A stretch of DNA of 64,000 nucleotides from contig LLKB01000001.1 of assembly GCA_001414325.1 (NCBI GenBank), positions 758,437 to 822,436 of the forward strand, written 5' to 3'. Shown here piece by piece: positions 1-9,221 of this stretch (position 1 is its first letter; each line of letters begins with the position of its first letter). Source of the DNA: Butyribacter intestini. Lineage in GTDB: Bacteria; Bacillota; Clostridia; Lachnospirales; Lachnospiraceae. The position numbers and the translations under genes are program-made. The notes under the pieces were generated by a model. The model saw only the letters and a program-made list of their open reading frames with translations. It did no database searches and was not told where the DNA came from.

Positions 1-1
1 A

Positions 2-3000
2 GATCATACTTATTACCGTCAGCGTATTACGGTACATAAGCAGGACGAGGATGGAAAAGGACTGGGCGGTATCCAGTTTACTTTGTCTGCCGACAACTTG
101 GATGATCTGTATTCGTTCAATGTGTTTGACCGCAATGGAGACACGACAAGCAATGCGGATGAAGATGATAACACAGAGTTTGAGGTAAGCGGCTTTACAA
201 CAGATGGAGGAACCGTTGCATGGAGAATGACTTACCGTCTGGAAGCCGATGAGATGGCGTATTACACTGACGATACATTAGCAGCAATGAATGCAGACCA
301 GAAAAAAGCGGCAAAGGAAGCTCTGGAGGAGGATGGATATAAACAGGGTGTTCATTTTGGAAAGAACATGACCAAAGCAGAAGCAGATGATCTGATCAAA
401 CAGGATCTGAAAGCACAGATGAAAGACATATCCAATGCTTATACTTTGACAGAGAACAGTGTTGGGAATAATAAAAATATCTTTCTGGATCCATCCCTGG
501 CAAAAGGAGTAAAGATCACCTTGAAGGAAGCGAACAGCTGGCAGAAAAATGCAAGCGGAGACTGGCCGGATAAGCTGGTGGAGCATCCGACACAGTACGA
601 GAAAGCGTATATTACGAATCTGACGAATAAATACAAAAAGGCAGCCATTTCGATCGCAAAGAAATCCGGAGGCTCTGCAGACGGCAGTGCTCATGGAGAT
701 GCCACTTTAGACGGTGCCGTATTTCAACTGTATGCAGACAAGGAATGTACGCAGAAAGCAACCGCTTATGATGCGGCAGGCAATGCCAAAGCAGCCGGTG
801 TCTATCAGACAAGCGGCGGAAGATTAACAACCGATTATCTCAGAAGCGGTAATACCTATTACCTGAAAGAGATACAAGCCCCGACAGGTTTCTTGTTAAG
901 CGATGAAGTAAAAGAGTTAAAGATCGACGCATCTGCAAAGACGGATGAGTTTACACCGGTTCTTTTTGAAGCAGATTTTTCCGACTCACCGATCAAAGGA
1001 AAGATCGCCGTAAAGAAGAAATCTTATGATCCAACCCGAAAAAAATATTATCCGGAGAACAATACAACATTTCAGGTGTATTTGAAATCGAAAGGCAGTT
1101 ATGAAAAATGTGCCGATGACGAAAGAGCAACAATCAAGACAAATGCGGACGGATGTGCTGCAACAGGAGATCTGGTCTATGGAACCTATGTGGTACATCA
1201 GGTGGATTCCGGAGATGTAGATGCGTATTATGTGGATGATTTTGAGGCACAGATCACAGAGAATGGCAAGGTATATGAGTTTGAAAAGGTCAATGAATTA
1301 TTCAAGGCTTATTTCAAGATCATCAAGAAAGACAAAAATACCGAGAAAACCGTATTAAAGCCGGGAACCAGTTATCAGATCTATCAGGTAGTAGATGGAA
1401 AAGAAGAGCTAGTGACACAGGAATATATGGAAGATGGTGAAACAAAGACGGCAGATACCTTTATCTGTGATGAATCGGGTGAAGTAGTAACAGTGGATTC
1501 GCTCTGTTCCGGAACCTATCATATTTATGAGGCAGCGGCTGCAGATGGTATGCATATCAATCATCAGTATGTGGAGGTTGTGGTAAACAGCAAGGCAGAC
1601 AATTACGAGAGCTACATTGACGAGGAAGGATATCATCATGTGACGATCACGCTGGAGTACCTGAATGAAGAGACAAAAGGACGCTTAAATTTCTTAAAGA
1701 CCGGTGAGGTGTTAAAGGGATGGGATAACGAGAAGCAGGAGTTCATTTTTGAAGAGATGAAACTGGATGGCGTGGAATTTACACTTTACGCGGATGGAGA
1801 TATCCTGACACAGGATGGACAGAGCACCGACAATGCCCGTGACACATGGTTCAAGGATGGCGATAAAGTGGCTGCTCTTACAACCGGAAAAGGTGTGGAA
1901 TTTACTTCGGAATGTGGCGGCATTACCGGTTACACGATGGATGAAGATGGAACCATTCATGTATCGCTTCCATTAGGAAAATACAAGCTGAAGGAAACCA
2001 AGACACCTTATGGTTATGTGTATCCGGACACGAAAGAGTGGTCATTAGAGTTTCAGTGGAAGGATGGACAGGATGAATATGTCCTTAACAGCACGGATGT
2101 GACGGACGAAAAGGGACTGCTCCATATCAAAAATGATTTTGCCGGCACGAAGCTGGAACTGATTAAGCAGGACGCCAAGACGAAGGAATCCATTGAAGGA
2201 GCACAGTTTGGTTTATATTCTAAGCATGATATTTACAACTATGCCGGAGAGAAGATCGTAGATGCCGGTACGCAGCTGGCAACGCTTACCACAACGGAGG
2301 ACGGAAGCGTGGTTTGCGACAAGAAACTGCCGCTTATGAGTGAGCTTTATACAGAGACAGCTTCGGCAGAAACAGCAGGGAGTGATGCAGCGGAAACGGC
2401 TACACCGGCAGCAACATCATTACCGTTTACAGCGGGGAAACAGGAAGTGATGCCGGGCCTGGATCTGAGTGCAGCCGCTTCTCCGGCACCAACGAATGGT
2501 GCTGCAACTGTAAAGTTAAATTCCGGGGATTATTATCTGCAGGAGTTATCTGTATCGGACAGTTACTTTGTAGATACGACACCGATTAATATCCATCTGG
2601 AATATAAGAATGCGGAAAACAAGACAATCGAGGCAAAAGCAGTGAAAGAAAATACCCAGACAACCAATGTGGTCAGCAAGGTTGGTGTGACCGGATCAAA
2701 GGAGATTGACGGCTGCAAACTGGAGATTACAGATGCAACCGGAAAAAAGATTATCAGCTGGACATCCGGCGATAAGGATTCCGTGAAAGTTTATGTAACA
2801 GAGAAAGACGGTTATCAGAATTTTAAGTATTCTTTTGACGAAAAAGGGAATCTTCTTGTGGGAGGATTATTCCACGACAAGGACTATACATTGACAGAAA
2901 CAAGACCTGCAGATGGTTATGTTACAGCAGATGCGATCACCTATCAGATTAAATCCGTAGCGGCATTATCTACAACCGGAGGTACAGAGAATACTACCGC

Positions 3001-3547
3001 AAGTGGAAGTGCTGTTGCTATCAAACCGGTAAGCGGTTCTGCCGTCTCAGGAGAAGCTGGAGTGTCTTATACATCCGTTGTGTCAATCAAGAAGAAAGAC
3101 AGAAGCTATGAAGATCATACCAATGATAAGGTGATCATGGTGGATGAGCAGACACATATCCGGCTTTTGAAACTGGACAAGGTAACAGGACAAGCGCTTG
3201 GCGGTGCAAAGTTTGCTGTAACAGATTCCAAAGGGAATACGGTGATGAAGTTCGTGACAAAAGATGACGCCTATGACATCACCGGAAAACTGGTGGTTGG
3301 AGAGACTTACACCTTTACGGAGACTTGTGCTCCATCCGGTTATCAGTTGGCAAAACCAGTTAAGATTACCATCAAGGATACCGGAAAAGTGCAAACTATA
3401 ACGGTTAAAGATGCACCAATCCCGGATGTACCGGATACACCACAGACTGGAGGAACCATGCCGATCATTCCGATCGCAGTGGGACTGTTTATGGTGGCTG
3501 GTGCTGCGGTGCTGGTATGGAAAAAAAGAGGACTGGTAAAGAAATAA
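2..3547 (+). CDS. Giant CnaB/SpaA-type surface adhesin, C-terminal part (5' end outside window)
   Basis: The reading frame is open from the first bases, so this is the C-terminal part of a larger protein; the TTG at 83 is not the true start. The chain is a run of CnaB/prealbumin-like beta domains, each ending in a lock strand of the type YYLKEIQAPTGF, KYKLKETKTPYGY or YTFTETCAPSGY, as in SpaA pilins and MSCRAMM adhesins. Several contain the Lys/Glu positions that form isopeptide bonds in that family. The C terminus has a sorting signal: a TPQTGG motif, a hydrophobic stretch (IAVGLFMVAGAAVLVW) and a basic tail (KKRGLVKK). It should be covalently anchored to peptidoglycan or a pilus by a sortase; a class B sortase lies downstream after an inserted cargo block. 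The head of a related protein is at the right end of the window. Confidence 0.9.
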   Translation, partial: DHTYYRQRITVHKQDEDGKGLGGIQFTLSADNLDDLYSFNVFDRNGDTTSNADEDDNTEFEVSGFTTDGGTVAWRMTYRLEADEMAYYTDDTLAAMNADQKKAAKEALEEDGYKQGVHFGKNMTKAEADDLIKQDLKAQMKDISNAYTLTENSVGNNKNIFLDPSLAKGVKITLKEANSWQKNASGDWPDKLVEHPTQYEKAYITNLTNKYKKAAISIAKKSGGSADGSAHGDATLDGAVFQLYADKECTQKATAYDAAGNAKAAGVYQTSGGRLTTDYLRSGNTYYLKEIQAPTGFLLSDEVKELKIDASAKTDEFTPVLFEADFSDSPIKGKIAVKKKSYDPTRKKYYPENNTTFQVYLKSKGSYEKCADDERATIKTNADGCAATGDLVYGTYVVHQVDSGDVDAYYVDDFEAQITENGKVYEFEKVNELFKAYFKIIKKDKNTEKTVLKPGTSYQIYQVVDGKEELVTQEYMEDGETKTADTFICDESGEVVTVDSLCSGTYHIYEAAAADGMHINHQYVEVVVNSKADNYESYIDEEGYHHVTITLEYLNEETKGRLNFLKTGEVLKGWDNEKQEFIFEEMKLDGVEFTLYADGDILTQDGQSTDNARDTWFKDGDKVAALTTGKGVEFTSECGGITGYTMDEDGTIHVSLPLGKYKLKETKTPYGYVYPDTKEWSLEFQWKDGQDEYVLNSTDVTDEKGLLHIKNDFAGTKLELIKQDAKTKESIEGAQFGLYSKHDIYNYAGEKIVDAGTQLATLTTTEDGSVVCDKKLPLMSELYTETASAETAGSDAAETATPAATSLPFTAGKQEVMPGLDLSAAASPAPTNGAATVKLNSGDYYLQELSVSDSYFVDTTPINIHLEYKNAENKTIEAKAVKENTQTTNVVSKVGVTGSKEIDGCKLEITDATGKKIISWTSGDKDSVKVYVTEKDGYQNFKYSFDEKGNLLVGGLFHDKDYTLTETRPADGYVTADAITYQIKSVAALSTTGGTENTTASGSAVAIKPVSGSAVSGEAGVSYTSVVSIKKKDRSYEDHTNDKVIMVDEQTHIRLLKLDKVTGQALGGAKFAVTDSKGNTVMKFVTKDDAYDITGKLVVGETYTFTETCAPSGYQLAKPVKITIKDTGKVQTITVKDAPIPDVPDTPQTGGTMPIIPIAVGLFMVAGAAVLVWKKRGLVKK

Positions 3548-3575
3548 AATTTTAGTAGTAGTGTAAAGAAATCTT

Positions 3576-3633
3576 TGGTATAATCTGATTGTAGGGGACA
3601 AGAAATTGTTCCCTACAGCTTGAAAGGCTGTAG
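3576..3633 (+). promoter_or_regulatory. Extended -10 promoter and two competing leader hairpins before the EEP/TOPRIM pair
   Basis: TGGTATAAT at 3576-3584 is an extended -10 element. The transcript would start near 3591 and fold into an 11-bp stem with a GAAA loop (3591-3601 with 3606-3616). A second stem, CTACAGC/GCTGTAG (3613-3619 with 3627-3633), shares bases 3613-3616 with the first, so the two folds exclude each other. No U-tract follows either stem. The promoter is seen in the sequence; a regulatory role for the alternative folds is inference. Confidence 0.5.
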
Positions 3634-3673
3634 CACTGAAAATATGGAATAAAAAAACGAAAGTGAGACTGAG

Positions 3674-4477
3674 TTGCTTAATATTTTATTTTGGAATTTA
3701 AGAAGAAACGCAATTGAAGATTCTATTGCGGATTGTATTGTTGAAAATAATGTTGATATTGTAGTTTTTTCAGAATTTGATGGAATAGATTTTATAAAAA
3801 TCAAAAAAAAATTAGGGAAAATGTATGAACGTATAATGGCGGTACAAGATGATAGAAAAGTAACACTATTAGCGAAAACTACATTATCGGTTACGACTGT
3901 GCAGCAACAAAATAGGTATAATATATATAATGTAAAAACTGCAGTAAAAGAGTATCTTTTGGTAGCGGTTCATCTGGAAGATAGGAGGAATTATAGAGCA
4001 GCCGAAAGAATAGAAACAATTAGATGTTTAGTGGCAGATATTGAGCAGACAGAAAAATTGTTAAAATGTAGTAATACAATAGTCATTGGGGATTTCAATG
4101 CCAATCCATATGATGAAGAATTATTAAGCAAATATGCATTTAATGCGGTTTTGTTTAAAAAGATTATAGATAAATGTGAGTTAACAAATCCTAACAGTTT
4201 AAAGAAAAAACGATTTTATAATCCAATACTACATTATATATCTGAAGATACGGAGATGTATGGTAGCTTTTACTATGAAAAAGAATATATGACACCATAT
4301 TGGTATTGTTTGGATCAAGTATTGGTTAGAAAAGTTTTAGCCAATAATATAAATCATGTGGAATACTTGAAAAGAATAAATACAAGGGATTTGTTGGAAA
4401 ATGCAATTCCTAATAGTGCCATAAGTGATCATTTACCATTGTTGGTTAATTTGCAGGAGGTTGGAAATGGAGTTTGA
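3674..4477 (+). CDS. Endonuclease/exonuclease/phosphatase (EEP) family protein
   Basis: A 267-residue EEP-fold protein starting at TTG. The first strand of the fold (LNILFWNLRRN, with the metal-site Asn) begins at residue 2, which supports this weak start. Other EEP landmarks follow in order: VVFSEFDG near residue 33 (the catalytic Glu), IGDFNANP near 138 (Asp/Asn) and ISDHLPLLV near 250 (the terminal Asp-His pair). Members of this superfamily cut DNA, RNA or phosphoesters; the substrate here cannot be read from sequence. The stop overlaps the next gene by 11 bases, so the two are co-translated. The block is AT-rich and lies between an adhesin and its sortase, a cargo position. A defence role is inference. 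Confidence 0.75.
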   Translation: MLNILFWNLRRNAIEDSIADCIVENNVDIVVFSEFDGIDFIKIKKKLGKMYERIMAVQDDRKVTLLAKTTLSVTTVQQQNRYNIYNVKTAVKEYLLVAVHLEDRRNYRAAERIETIRCLVADIEQTEKLLKCSNTIVIGDFNANPYDEELLSKYAFNAVLFKKIIDKCELTNPNSLKKKRFYNPILHYISEDTEMYGSFYYEKEYMTPYWYCLDQVLVRKVLANNINHVEYLKRINTRDLLENAIPNSAISDHLPLLVNLQEVGNGV

Positions 4478-5462
4478 AAATTATTGGGGAATTAGTAAGG
4501 ATTCTCAGGAGGAGTTAAAGTATACTAATAATATTCATAAAATTATGGAGGAGCAATGCAAATATTTAGTTCAGGACACGAATGGGAAAGTTTTTGCGGT
4601 TTTTGGTGAAATAAAAACAGATGGTTCAATGCATGTGATTGCGCAAAATATTTCAAATTTATTTAAAGGTGTTTCGGGGATCACTGGCGTACAAGAAACT
4701 GTTGCAGAATTATCTACAAAAAATTTAATCAATGCTAATGATATGTATTTTGATAAGCGATATGGTTTTGAAATATGCACTGAAAAATATAGATTTAGAT
4801 TATTTGAATTAAGAATGACACCAATATATCCAGTTGAAATAATTATTGACGAAGGAATTTGCAAAAATATAGGAAATGCATTAGCTAGAATAGCAATTCA
4901 AATGGAAAAATTTAATCATTTTAAAGTAAGCGATGAAAAAATGTTTTGCGATGTGTTACAAAATATTTTACAAGACAAGAAGGTACACTATATTATTGGT
5001 GAATTGCAAAAACGGGTGCCAGACAAAAAAGAAAATGAGGATTGTTTACCAGAGAAGGTAATAATATGTGAGGGACAGACGGAAGAGATAGTTCTTCAAG
5101 CGATTGCTCAAAAATTGTGTAAAAAGGTTACAATTATAATTGCTAATGGAAAATATAATGTTCCAGCTATTTTTGATACAGTAAAAGTAAAGAATACTAA
5201 ATCTGATATTTTAATTGTTGTCGACTCTGATGGAAATGAAGAAGAAACCCAAAAAGCAATTCAAGAGAAGATAGATAACAAAAACTGTGATTTAGTGATA
5301 ATTAATGATCACATAGAGGATTGGTTTATGCCTGAAGTGGCAGATTTTAGTAAGCTTAAACTAATGCAGTCAATGGATTCAATTGTTGATGAAAGTGATT
5401 TGGAAGAGCTTAGTAAGAATCATGAGTCCCTTGCCAAAGTTGTAGATTTTTTACGAGAATAA
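4467..5462 (+). CDS. TOPRIM-like domain protein paired with the EEP nuclease
   Basis: Starts at the ATG inside the end of the EEP gene, with CAGGAGG seven bases upstream; 331 residues. The N-terminal half (about 1-180) matches nothing I recognise. The C-terminal part has a TOPRIM-like pattern: IICEGQTEEIVLQAIAQKL near residue 200 with the conserved Glu, then DILIVVDSDGN near 250 with the DxD pair, and a later acidic segment (DHIEDWFMPE). TOPRIM domains occur in OLD-family nucleases, RNase M5, primases and several phage-defence effectors. The tight overlap suggests the two proteins act together. The locus is AT-rich compared with the conjugation genes. A defence function is plausible but not shown. 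Confidence 0.6.
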   Translation: MEFENYWGISKDSQEELKYTNNIHKIMEEQCKYLVQDTNGKVFAVFGEIKTDGSMHVIAQNISNLFKGVSGITGVQETVAELSTKNLINANDMYFDKRYGFEICTEKYRFRLFELRMTPIYPVEIIIDEGICKNIGNALARIAIQMEKFNHFKVSDEKMFCDVLQNILQDKKVHYIIGELQKRVPDKKENEDCLPEKVIICEGQTEEIVLQAIAQKLCKKVTIIIANGKYNVPAIFDTVKVKNTKSDILIVVDSDGNEEETQKAIQEKIDNKNCDLVIINDHIEDWFMPEVADFSKLKLMQSMDSIVDESDLEELSKNHESLAKVVDFLRE

Positions 5463-5581
5463 TTTATAGGAAGACTCTGGATGAAATTTTGAATTAGTTG
5501 ATAAGAATATAAATTCTTATTAGTGGTGATATAAAATGGAAGTTGTTTGTTAAGTAGAGAAGTTAAAGAGAGGGGAGGCAT

Positions 5582-6577
5582 ATGGCAACACTAATGTTTA
5601 ATACCAATCAGGAAATTAATTCTATATTTCAGCTTTTGGGTACACAGGAAAATGACATAACAAAAGCAATTGTATGGGTATTGAAGACCTGTCCCAGTGT
5701 ATTGAAAGGGTTGATAAAGAAAATATGTGGGATTGAAGCGGATTGTGATAAAGTCACAATAGAATATCAAAAATTTGAAATAGTAAATGACAATCATACT
5801 TATACGGATATAGAGATTTATGATGAAGATAATTTTCACATCATTTTAGAAGCAAAAAGGGGGTGGATTTTACCACAATCGCAACAACTGGAAATATACG
5901 CTCAAAAGAGCAGCTTTTATGATTCTGTAAAGGCAATCACAAAAATTTTTTCGATATCGGAATGCAGTGAGGAATATGCTGATAGGTATTTGTCGATTCA
6001 TAAAACCGAGAATGGCATCGAAATAGGGCATGTCAGTTGGAAGAGTTTTGAGAAAATATGTGTTTCGGCAAGAAATATTTCATCCAATAAAGAAAAATAT
6101 ATTATAGATGAATTCTTGATTTATTTGAAAGGAATAATGACAATGAGAAATACAAATTCCAATAGTGTTTATGTGGTATCTTTGGCTTATTCAGAAGCAT
6201 GTGACGGATATACATATATAGATGTAGTGAAAAAAACAAGACATTATTTCTGCCCTAGAAAGTGGTTTAAGAATGATGCAAATGTACCTAATTATTTAGG
6301 GTTCCGATATGATGCAAGATTTCAGGAGGTGTGCCATGTGGATGATTATGTAATCACAAGAAATTTACATGATATTCTTGCATATATGCCGGACCATGAA
6401 GAAACAGAGGAGTATTATGTGTTTTCGCTGGGAGAACCAATTGAGCCGCATAAAGAGGTGAAATGCGGTTCAAAAGTTGTCCGCTCAACAAGAATATATG
6501 CGGATATTGATTTATTGTTGACATGCGATACATTGACGGAGGCAATGGAAAAAACAAAAGCAAGGAAAGAATGTTAG
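5582..6577 (+). CDS. PD-(D/E)XK nuclease-like protein
   Basis: 331 residues with a strong ribosome-binding site (GAGGGGAGG). The segment YTDIEIYDEDNFHIILEAKRGW (about residues 75-97) fits a PD-(D/E)XK core: Asp in the first strand, then Glu-x-Lys at ILEAKRG. It is preceded by an N-terminal helix pattern (GTQENDITKAIVWVL) seen in PD-(D/E)XK proteins of defence islands. The C-terminal third has no motif I can name. It follows the EEP/TOPRIM pair after 119 bp with no clear terminator, and its stop overlaps a possible upstream start of the sortase gene. It shares the AT-rich composition of the two genes before it, so the three probably arrived as one cargo block. Confidence 0.55.
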   Translation: MATLMFNTNQEINSIFQLLGTQENDITKAIVWVLKTCPSVLKGLIKKICGIEADCDKVTIEYQKFEIVNDNHTYTDIEIYDEDNFHIILEAKRGWILPQSQQLEIYAQKSSFYDSVKAITKIFSISECSEEYADRYLSIHKTENGIEIGHVSWKSFEKICVSARNISSNKEKYIIDEFLIYLKGIMTMRNTNSNSVYVVSLAYSEACDGYTYIDVVKKTRHYFCPRKWFKNDANVPNYLGFRYDARFQEVCHVDDYVITRNLHDILAYMPDHEETEEYYVFSLGEPIEPHKEVKCGSKVVRSTRIYADIDLLLTCDTLTEAMEKTKARKEC

Positions 6578-6600
6578 GTGCTTTTGTAGGACAGAAAATT

Positions 6601-7446
6601 ATGAACCAACAAAATAACATTTCAACCCCAAAGGGAAGAAGAGTATTTTCAAGAGGAATACTTTTCTTCCTTTTTTTGATTTTAGCAGTCATTGCTTTGG
6701 TTCTCGGTTTGAACATGAAAAGATACACGGACCGGGAGAGAAAGCAGGACAATATAGAAAAAGAGATTACCACGGAGAAAGAAAAGACGGGTGTACGGAA
6801 ACTCCACAAAAAGTACAAAGATATGATCGGGTGGCTAGAGATCAAAGGCAGCGGCTTTTCTTATCCGGTTATGCAGACAGGCATGAAAGGTCATCATCCG
6901 GATGACTGGCAGTATTATCTCCACCGGGATGTGCATGGCGGGTACAGTTTTTATGGGACGCCGTTTCTGGATGTCCGATGCATGGCAGACAGTGACAACC
7001 GCATCATTTACGGTCACAACATCAATGGCAGGAGATACTTTGGCTATCTGCAGAACTTCCGGGAGGAAGCATTTTTTATGAAGCATCCGGCGTTTTTCTT
7101 CACGCCGGTGGATGGGAAAGAGGAGAAATACCATATCATATCTGTTCTGGAGACAGACAAATATGCGGAGTATTACTCATTCACGGACTATGGCAATGAA
7201 GAGAATTATTACAGGATGGTGGAGAAAATCCTGAGTCACAGCAGATTTGAAAATGAGGCGGCAAAGAAGATGAAAAAAGAGATGGAGGAAAGCGATGCGG
7301 AAGCATTCTTTCGGAGATACCGGTTTGTAACGCTTTCAACCTGCCGGACAATGGATGGCAAAGATAAGCGGCTTATGGTGATCGGCTGCAAAAAACGACA
7401 CAATGATGAAAAAAGAAAGGAAGAAATAGGATGCACAAGGAATTAG
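6601..7446 (+). CDS. srtB: Class B sortase
   Basis: A membrane-anchored cysteine transpeptidase. Residues 15-36 form a single N-terminal membrane segment (GILFFLFLILAVIALVLGL). The catalytic triad is visible: His in NRIIYGHNINGRRYFG, Cys in FVTLSTCRTM and Arg in DKRLMVIGC. The TLSTC sequence and the long insert before it fit class B. Class B sortases in ICEs attach element-encoded surface proteins such as the CnaB adhesin just upstream, whose TPQTGG signal is the likely substrate. An alternative start at 6571 adds ten residues and has a closer AAGGA; the choice is uncertain. The 3' end overlaps the next gene by 16 bases, so it is part of the transfer operon. Confidence 0.85.
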   Translation: MNQQNNISTPKGRRVFSRGILFFLFLILAVIALVLGLNMKRYTDRERKQDNIEKEITTEKEKTGVRKLHKKYKDMIGWLEIKGSGFSYPVMQTGMKGHHPDDWQYYLHRDVHGGYSFYGTPFLDVRCMADSDNRIIYGHNINGRRYFGYLQNFREEAFFMKHPAFFFTPVDGKEEKYHIISVLETDKYAEYYSFTDYGNEENYYRMVEKILSHSRFENEAAKKMKKEMEESDAEAFFRRYRFVTLSTCRTMDGKDKRLMVIGCKKRHNDEKRKEEIGCTRN

Positions 7447-7805
7447 AAGTGATGAAACCACGATGCAAAGGACTGTGGGAAAGGTGCAGAGTAGCAGCAG
7501 TCGTTTTGTATTACCGGCTGCTTACCAGCACACCGATCCGGGCGTTGGCGGCGGAAAAGGGAAAGAGTACTGCGACGGACACCGGTGTCAAGGAAGTGAC
7601 CGATGGAATTGATGTGATCAAGGAGCTGGTGCTTGGCTGTGTTGGCGGTGTCGGTGTGATCTTTCTTGCCTGGGGACTGTTAGATTTTGGTACCGGGTAT
7701 TCTGCACACGACACAACACAGCAGAGTCAGGCGATCAAAAAGGTGATCGGCGGACTGATCATGGTCGCAGTACCGGCAATCTTAAAGCTGCTTGGTGTTT
7801 CGTGA
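7431..7805 (+). CDS. Maff2-like small membrane protein (VirB2/TrbC-type pilin candidate)
   Basis: 124 residues, overlapping the sortase end. A signal-like N-terminal region is followed by SAHDTTQQSQAIKKVIGG between two hydrophobic helices (VLGCVGGVGVIFLAWGLLDFG and GLIMVAVPAILKLLGVS). Two helices with a short polar loop are the layout of VirB2/TrbC pilins and of the Maff2 mobile-element family, which sits at this position in clostridial ICEs directly before a TrbL-like gene. It probably supplies the pilus or channel subunit of the type IV secretion system. The N-terminal extension (about residues 1-45, with an ALA-AEK cleavage-like site) is longer than in the short Maff2 proteins I know. Confidence 0.7.
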   Translation: MHKELEVMKPRCKGLWERCRVAAVVLYYRLLTSTPIRALAAEKGKSTATDTGVKEVTDGIDVIKELVLGCVGGVGVIFLAWGLLDFGTGYSAHDTTQQSQAIKKVIGGLIMVAVPAILKLLGVS

Positions 7806-7838
7806 GAATGACAGGGATCCTGAAGGGAGGTGATGCAG

Positions 7839-8696
7839 GTGGGATTGTGGGATTCCGTAACAGGATTTTTTGAAGATCTGGGAGATTTTTTCAGCGGAAA
7901 AGATTTCTTTGAGTGTGCCGGTTATGCATGGAATGACATGATGAAACTGGCAGCGGATGTTTTAACGAAGGATCCTTCTTCTGGCACTTATCAGGATGTC
8001 TGGGATAATATATCGACGATCTATACCACATTAAATGTGATCGCCGTATCGCTGTTATGCATTTTCTTTTTGTATGGATTTTGCAGAGACAGCTGCGATC
8101 TGCATGCGGATCTGACATTTGAACGAACAATAAAAATGTTTATCCGGCTGATCATCACATCCAATGTGATGAGTATGGCACTTACCTATATGCCGAAGTT
8201 TTTTACATGGGGAAAGAACCTGACATCGGCAATACTGGGAGAAAATAAGCTGTCAATGGTCTATGACTTTGATGGTGCAAAGGTGTATGAGAGGATATCC
8301 GGTGCTGATTTTGGAACGATGACCGCATTTTTAACCAGTATCCTGTTTTTTCTGTTTACCGTGGTGTGTGGATTTATCGTGGTCATGACCGTGCTGAACC
8401 GTATTTTGAAGATTTACATGATCGCTCCGTTTGCCGGTGTGGCATTATCAACGCTGGCGGCAGGAGGACAAACAGCAAATGTTGGTTATTCTTATATCCG
8501 GACATTTTTCGGCTATGTGTTTTCAGCACTGCTCATTGCGGTGGTGATCGCCATCAGTGCCAGCTTTATCAATACCGTGGCGATTGATACGGAAAATGCG
8601 ATTGTGAGACTGTTAGAGTACTGCTTGAAGATGGGAGTAATCTCATCCTCCGTGAAGATGTCGGACAGTGTGATGCAGAAGGCATTTAATTTATAA
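7839..8696 (+). CDS. TrbL/VirB6-like conjugation channel protein
   Basis: A polytopic membrane protein of about 285 residues with at least five hydrophobic segments, including VIAVSLLCIFFLYGFC, LTSILFFLFTVVCGFIVVM and YVFSALLIAVVIAISASF, plus the conserved central motif IYMIAPFAGVALSTLAAGG. It matches the TrbL/VirB6 inner-membrane channel of type IV secretion. I placed the start at GTG 7839 because AAGGGAGG (7823-7830) is eight bases away; GTG 7830 and ATG 7833 are too close to it. Its position between the pilin-like gene and PrgI is the usual order. Confidence 0.75.
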   Translation: MGLWDSVTGFFEDLGDFFSGKDFFECAGYAWNDMMKLAADVLTKDPSSGTYQDVWDNISTIYTTLNVIAVSLLCIFFLYGFCRDSCDLHADLTFERTIKMFIRLIITSNVMSMALTYMPKFFTWGKNLTSAILGENKLSMVYDFDGAKVYERISGADFGTMTAFLTSILFFLFTVVCGFIVVMTVLNRILKIYMIAPFAGVALSTLAAGGQTANVGYSYIRTFFGYVFSALLIAVVIAISASFINTVAIDTENAIVRLLEYCLKMGVISSSVKMSDSVMQKAFNL

Positions 8697-8761
8697 CAGG
8701 AAACAAGGAGGTAGAAGCTGCAAGCCATACTTTGTGATCAGAGCTTGCAGACGTTTCGTAT

Positions 8762-9148
8762 ATGACAAAGACAATCAATCCGGATGTAGCCGCCTTTAAG
8801 GATGACTTTTTCAAAGGCTTATCTTTGAGAGAGTGTGTGTTTGGCGGCATTGCATTACTTGCAGGAGCAGGAGGAATCTTACTTCTGCATTTTTATTTTG
8901 GTGTAGGGATCAATACAGCCATAACCCTGTGCATGCCGGTGATCGGCATCATTGGCCTGTGTGGCTTTTATCAGAAAAATGGAATGACACTGGTTCAGCT
9001 TGTGAGGAGCAGCATACGGCTGATTCTTCAGAAACCGTATGTTTATGAAACCTGCACAACAAACGAACGATCAGAAATGGAGGATTTAAATGATGGAAGC
9101 AAAAGAAGTAAAAAAAGAAGAAAACAAGGAAGAAACAGTGGCGTTTGA
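8762..9148 (+). CDS. PrgI-family conjugation protein
   Basis: 128 residues with the PrgI layout: a short cytoplasmic N terminus (about 27 residues), two adjacent membrane helices (FGGIALLAGAGGILLLHFYF and ITLCMPVIGIIGLCGFY), a GM-LVQLVRS amphipathic segment and a basic tail. PrgI proteins work with the VirB4 ATPase in Gram-positive type IV secretion and their genes normally lie directly before virB4. Here virB4 is 12.7 kb further on, and the methylase/helicase group plus a DNA-binding gene lie in between. That displacement is the main oddity. Confidence 0.75.
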   Translation: MTKTINPDVAAFKDDFFKGLSLRECVFGGIALLAGAGGILLLHFYFGVGINTAITLCMPVIGIIGLCGFYQKNGMTLVQLVRSSIRLILQKPYVYETCTTNERSEMEDLNDGSKRSKKRRKQGRNSGV

Positions 9149-9221
9149 TATTGAAATAAAGACGGACAGTGAAAAAAGACTGATGGGATATGCAGCCGCT
9201 GTTTCACAAAGCTGTAAATGA
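9090..9221 (+). CDS. Small charged protein overlapping the PrgI end
   Basis: ATG ATG start with GGAGG six bases upstream and 43 codons, in a different frame from PrgI and overlapping its last 59 bases. The product is rich in Lys and Glu (MMEAKEVKKEENKEET...), with no membrane segment and no known domain. The good ribosome-binding site supports translation. It may be the remnant N terminus of a protein that once followed PrgI, such as a displaced virB4 reading start, but I cannot show that. Confidence 0.4.
   Translation: MMEAKEVKKEENKEETVAFDIEIKTDSEKRLMGYAAAVSQSCK

Noticed and set aside
8366-8587. Plus-strand frame overlapping TrbL
   Set aside because: It is in a different frame of a clear membrane protein, is rich in Cys/His/Arg and has no ribosome-binding site or family pattern, unlike the tnpV case.
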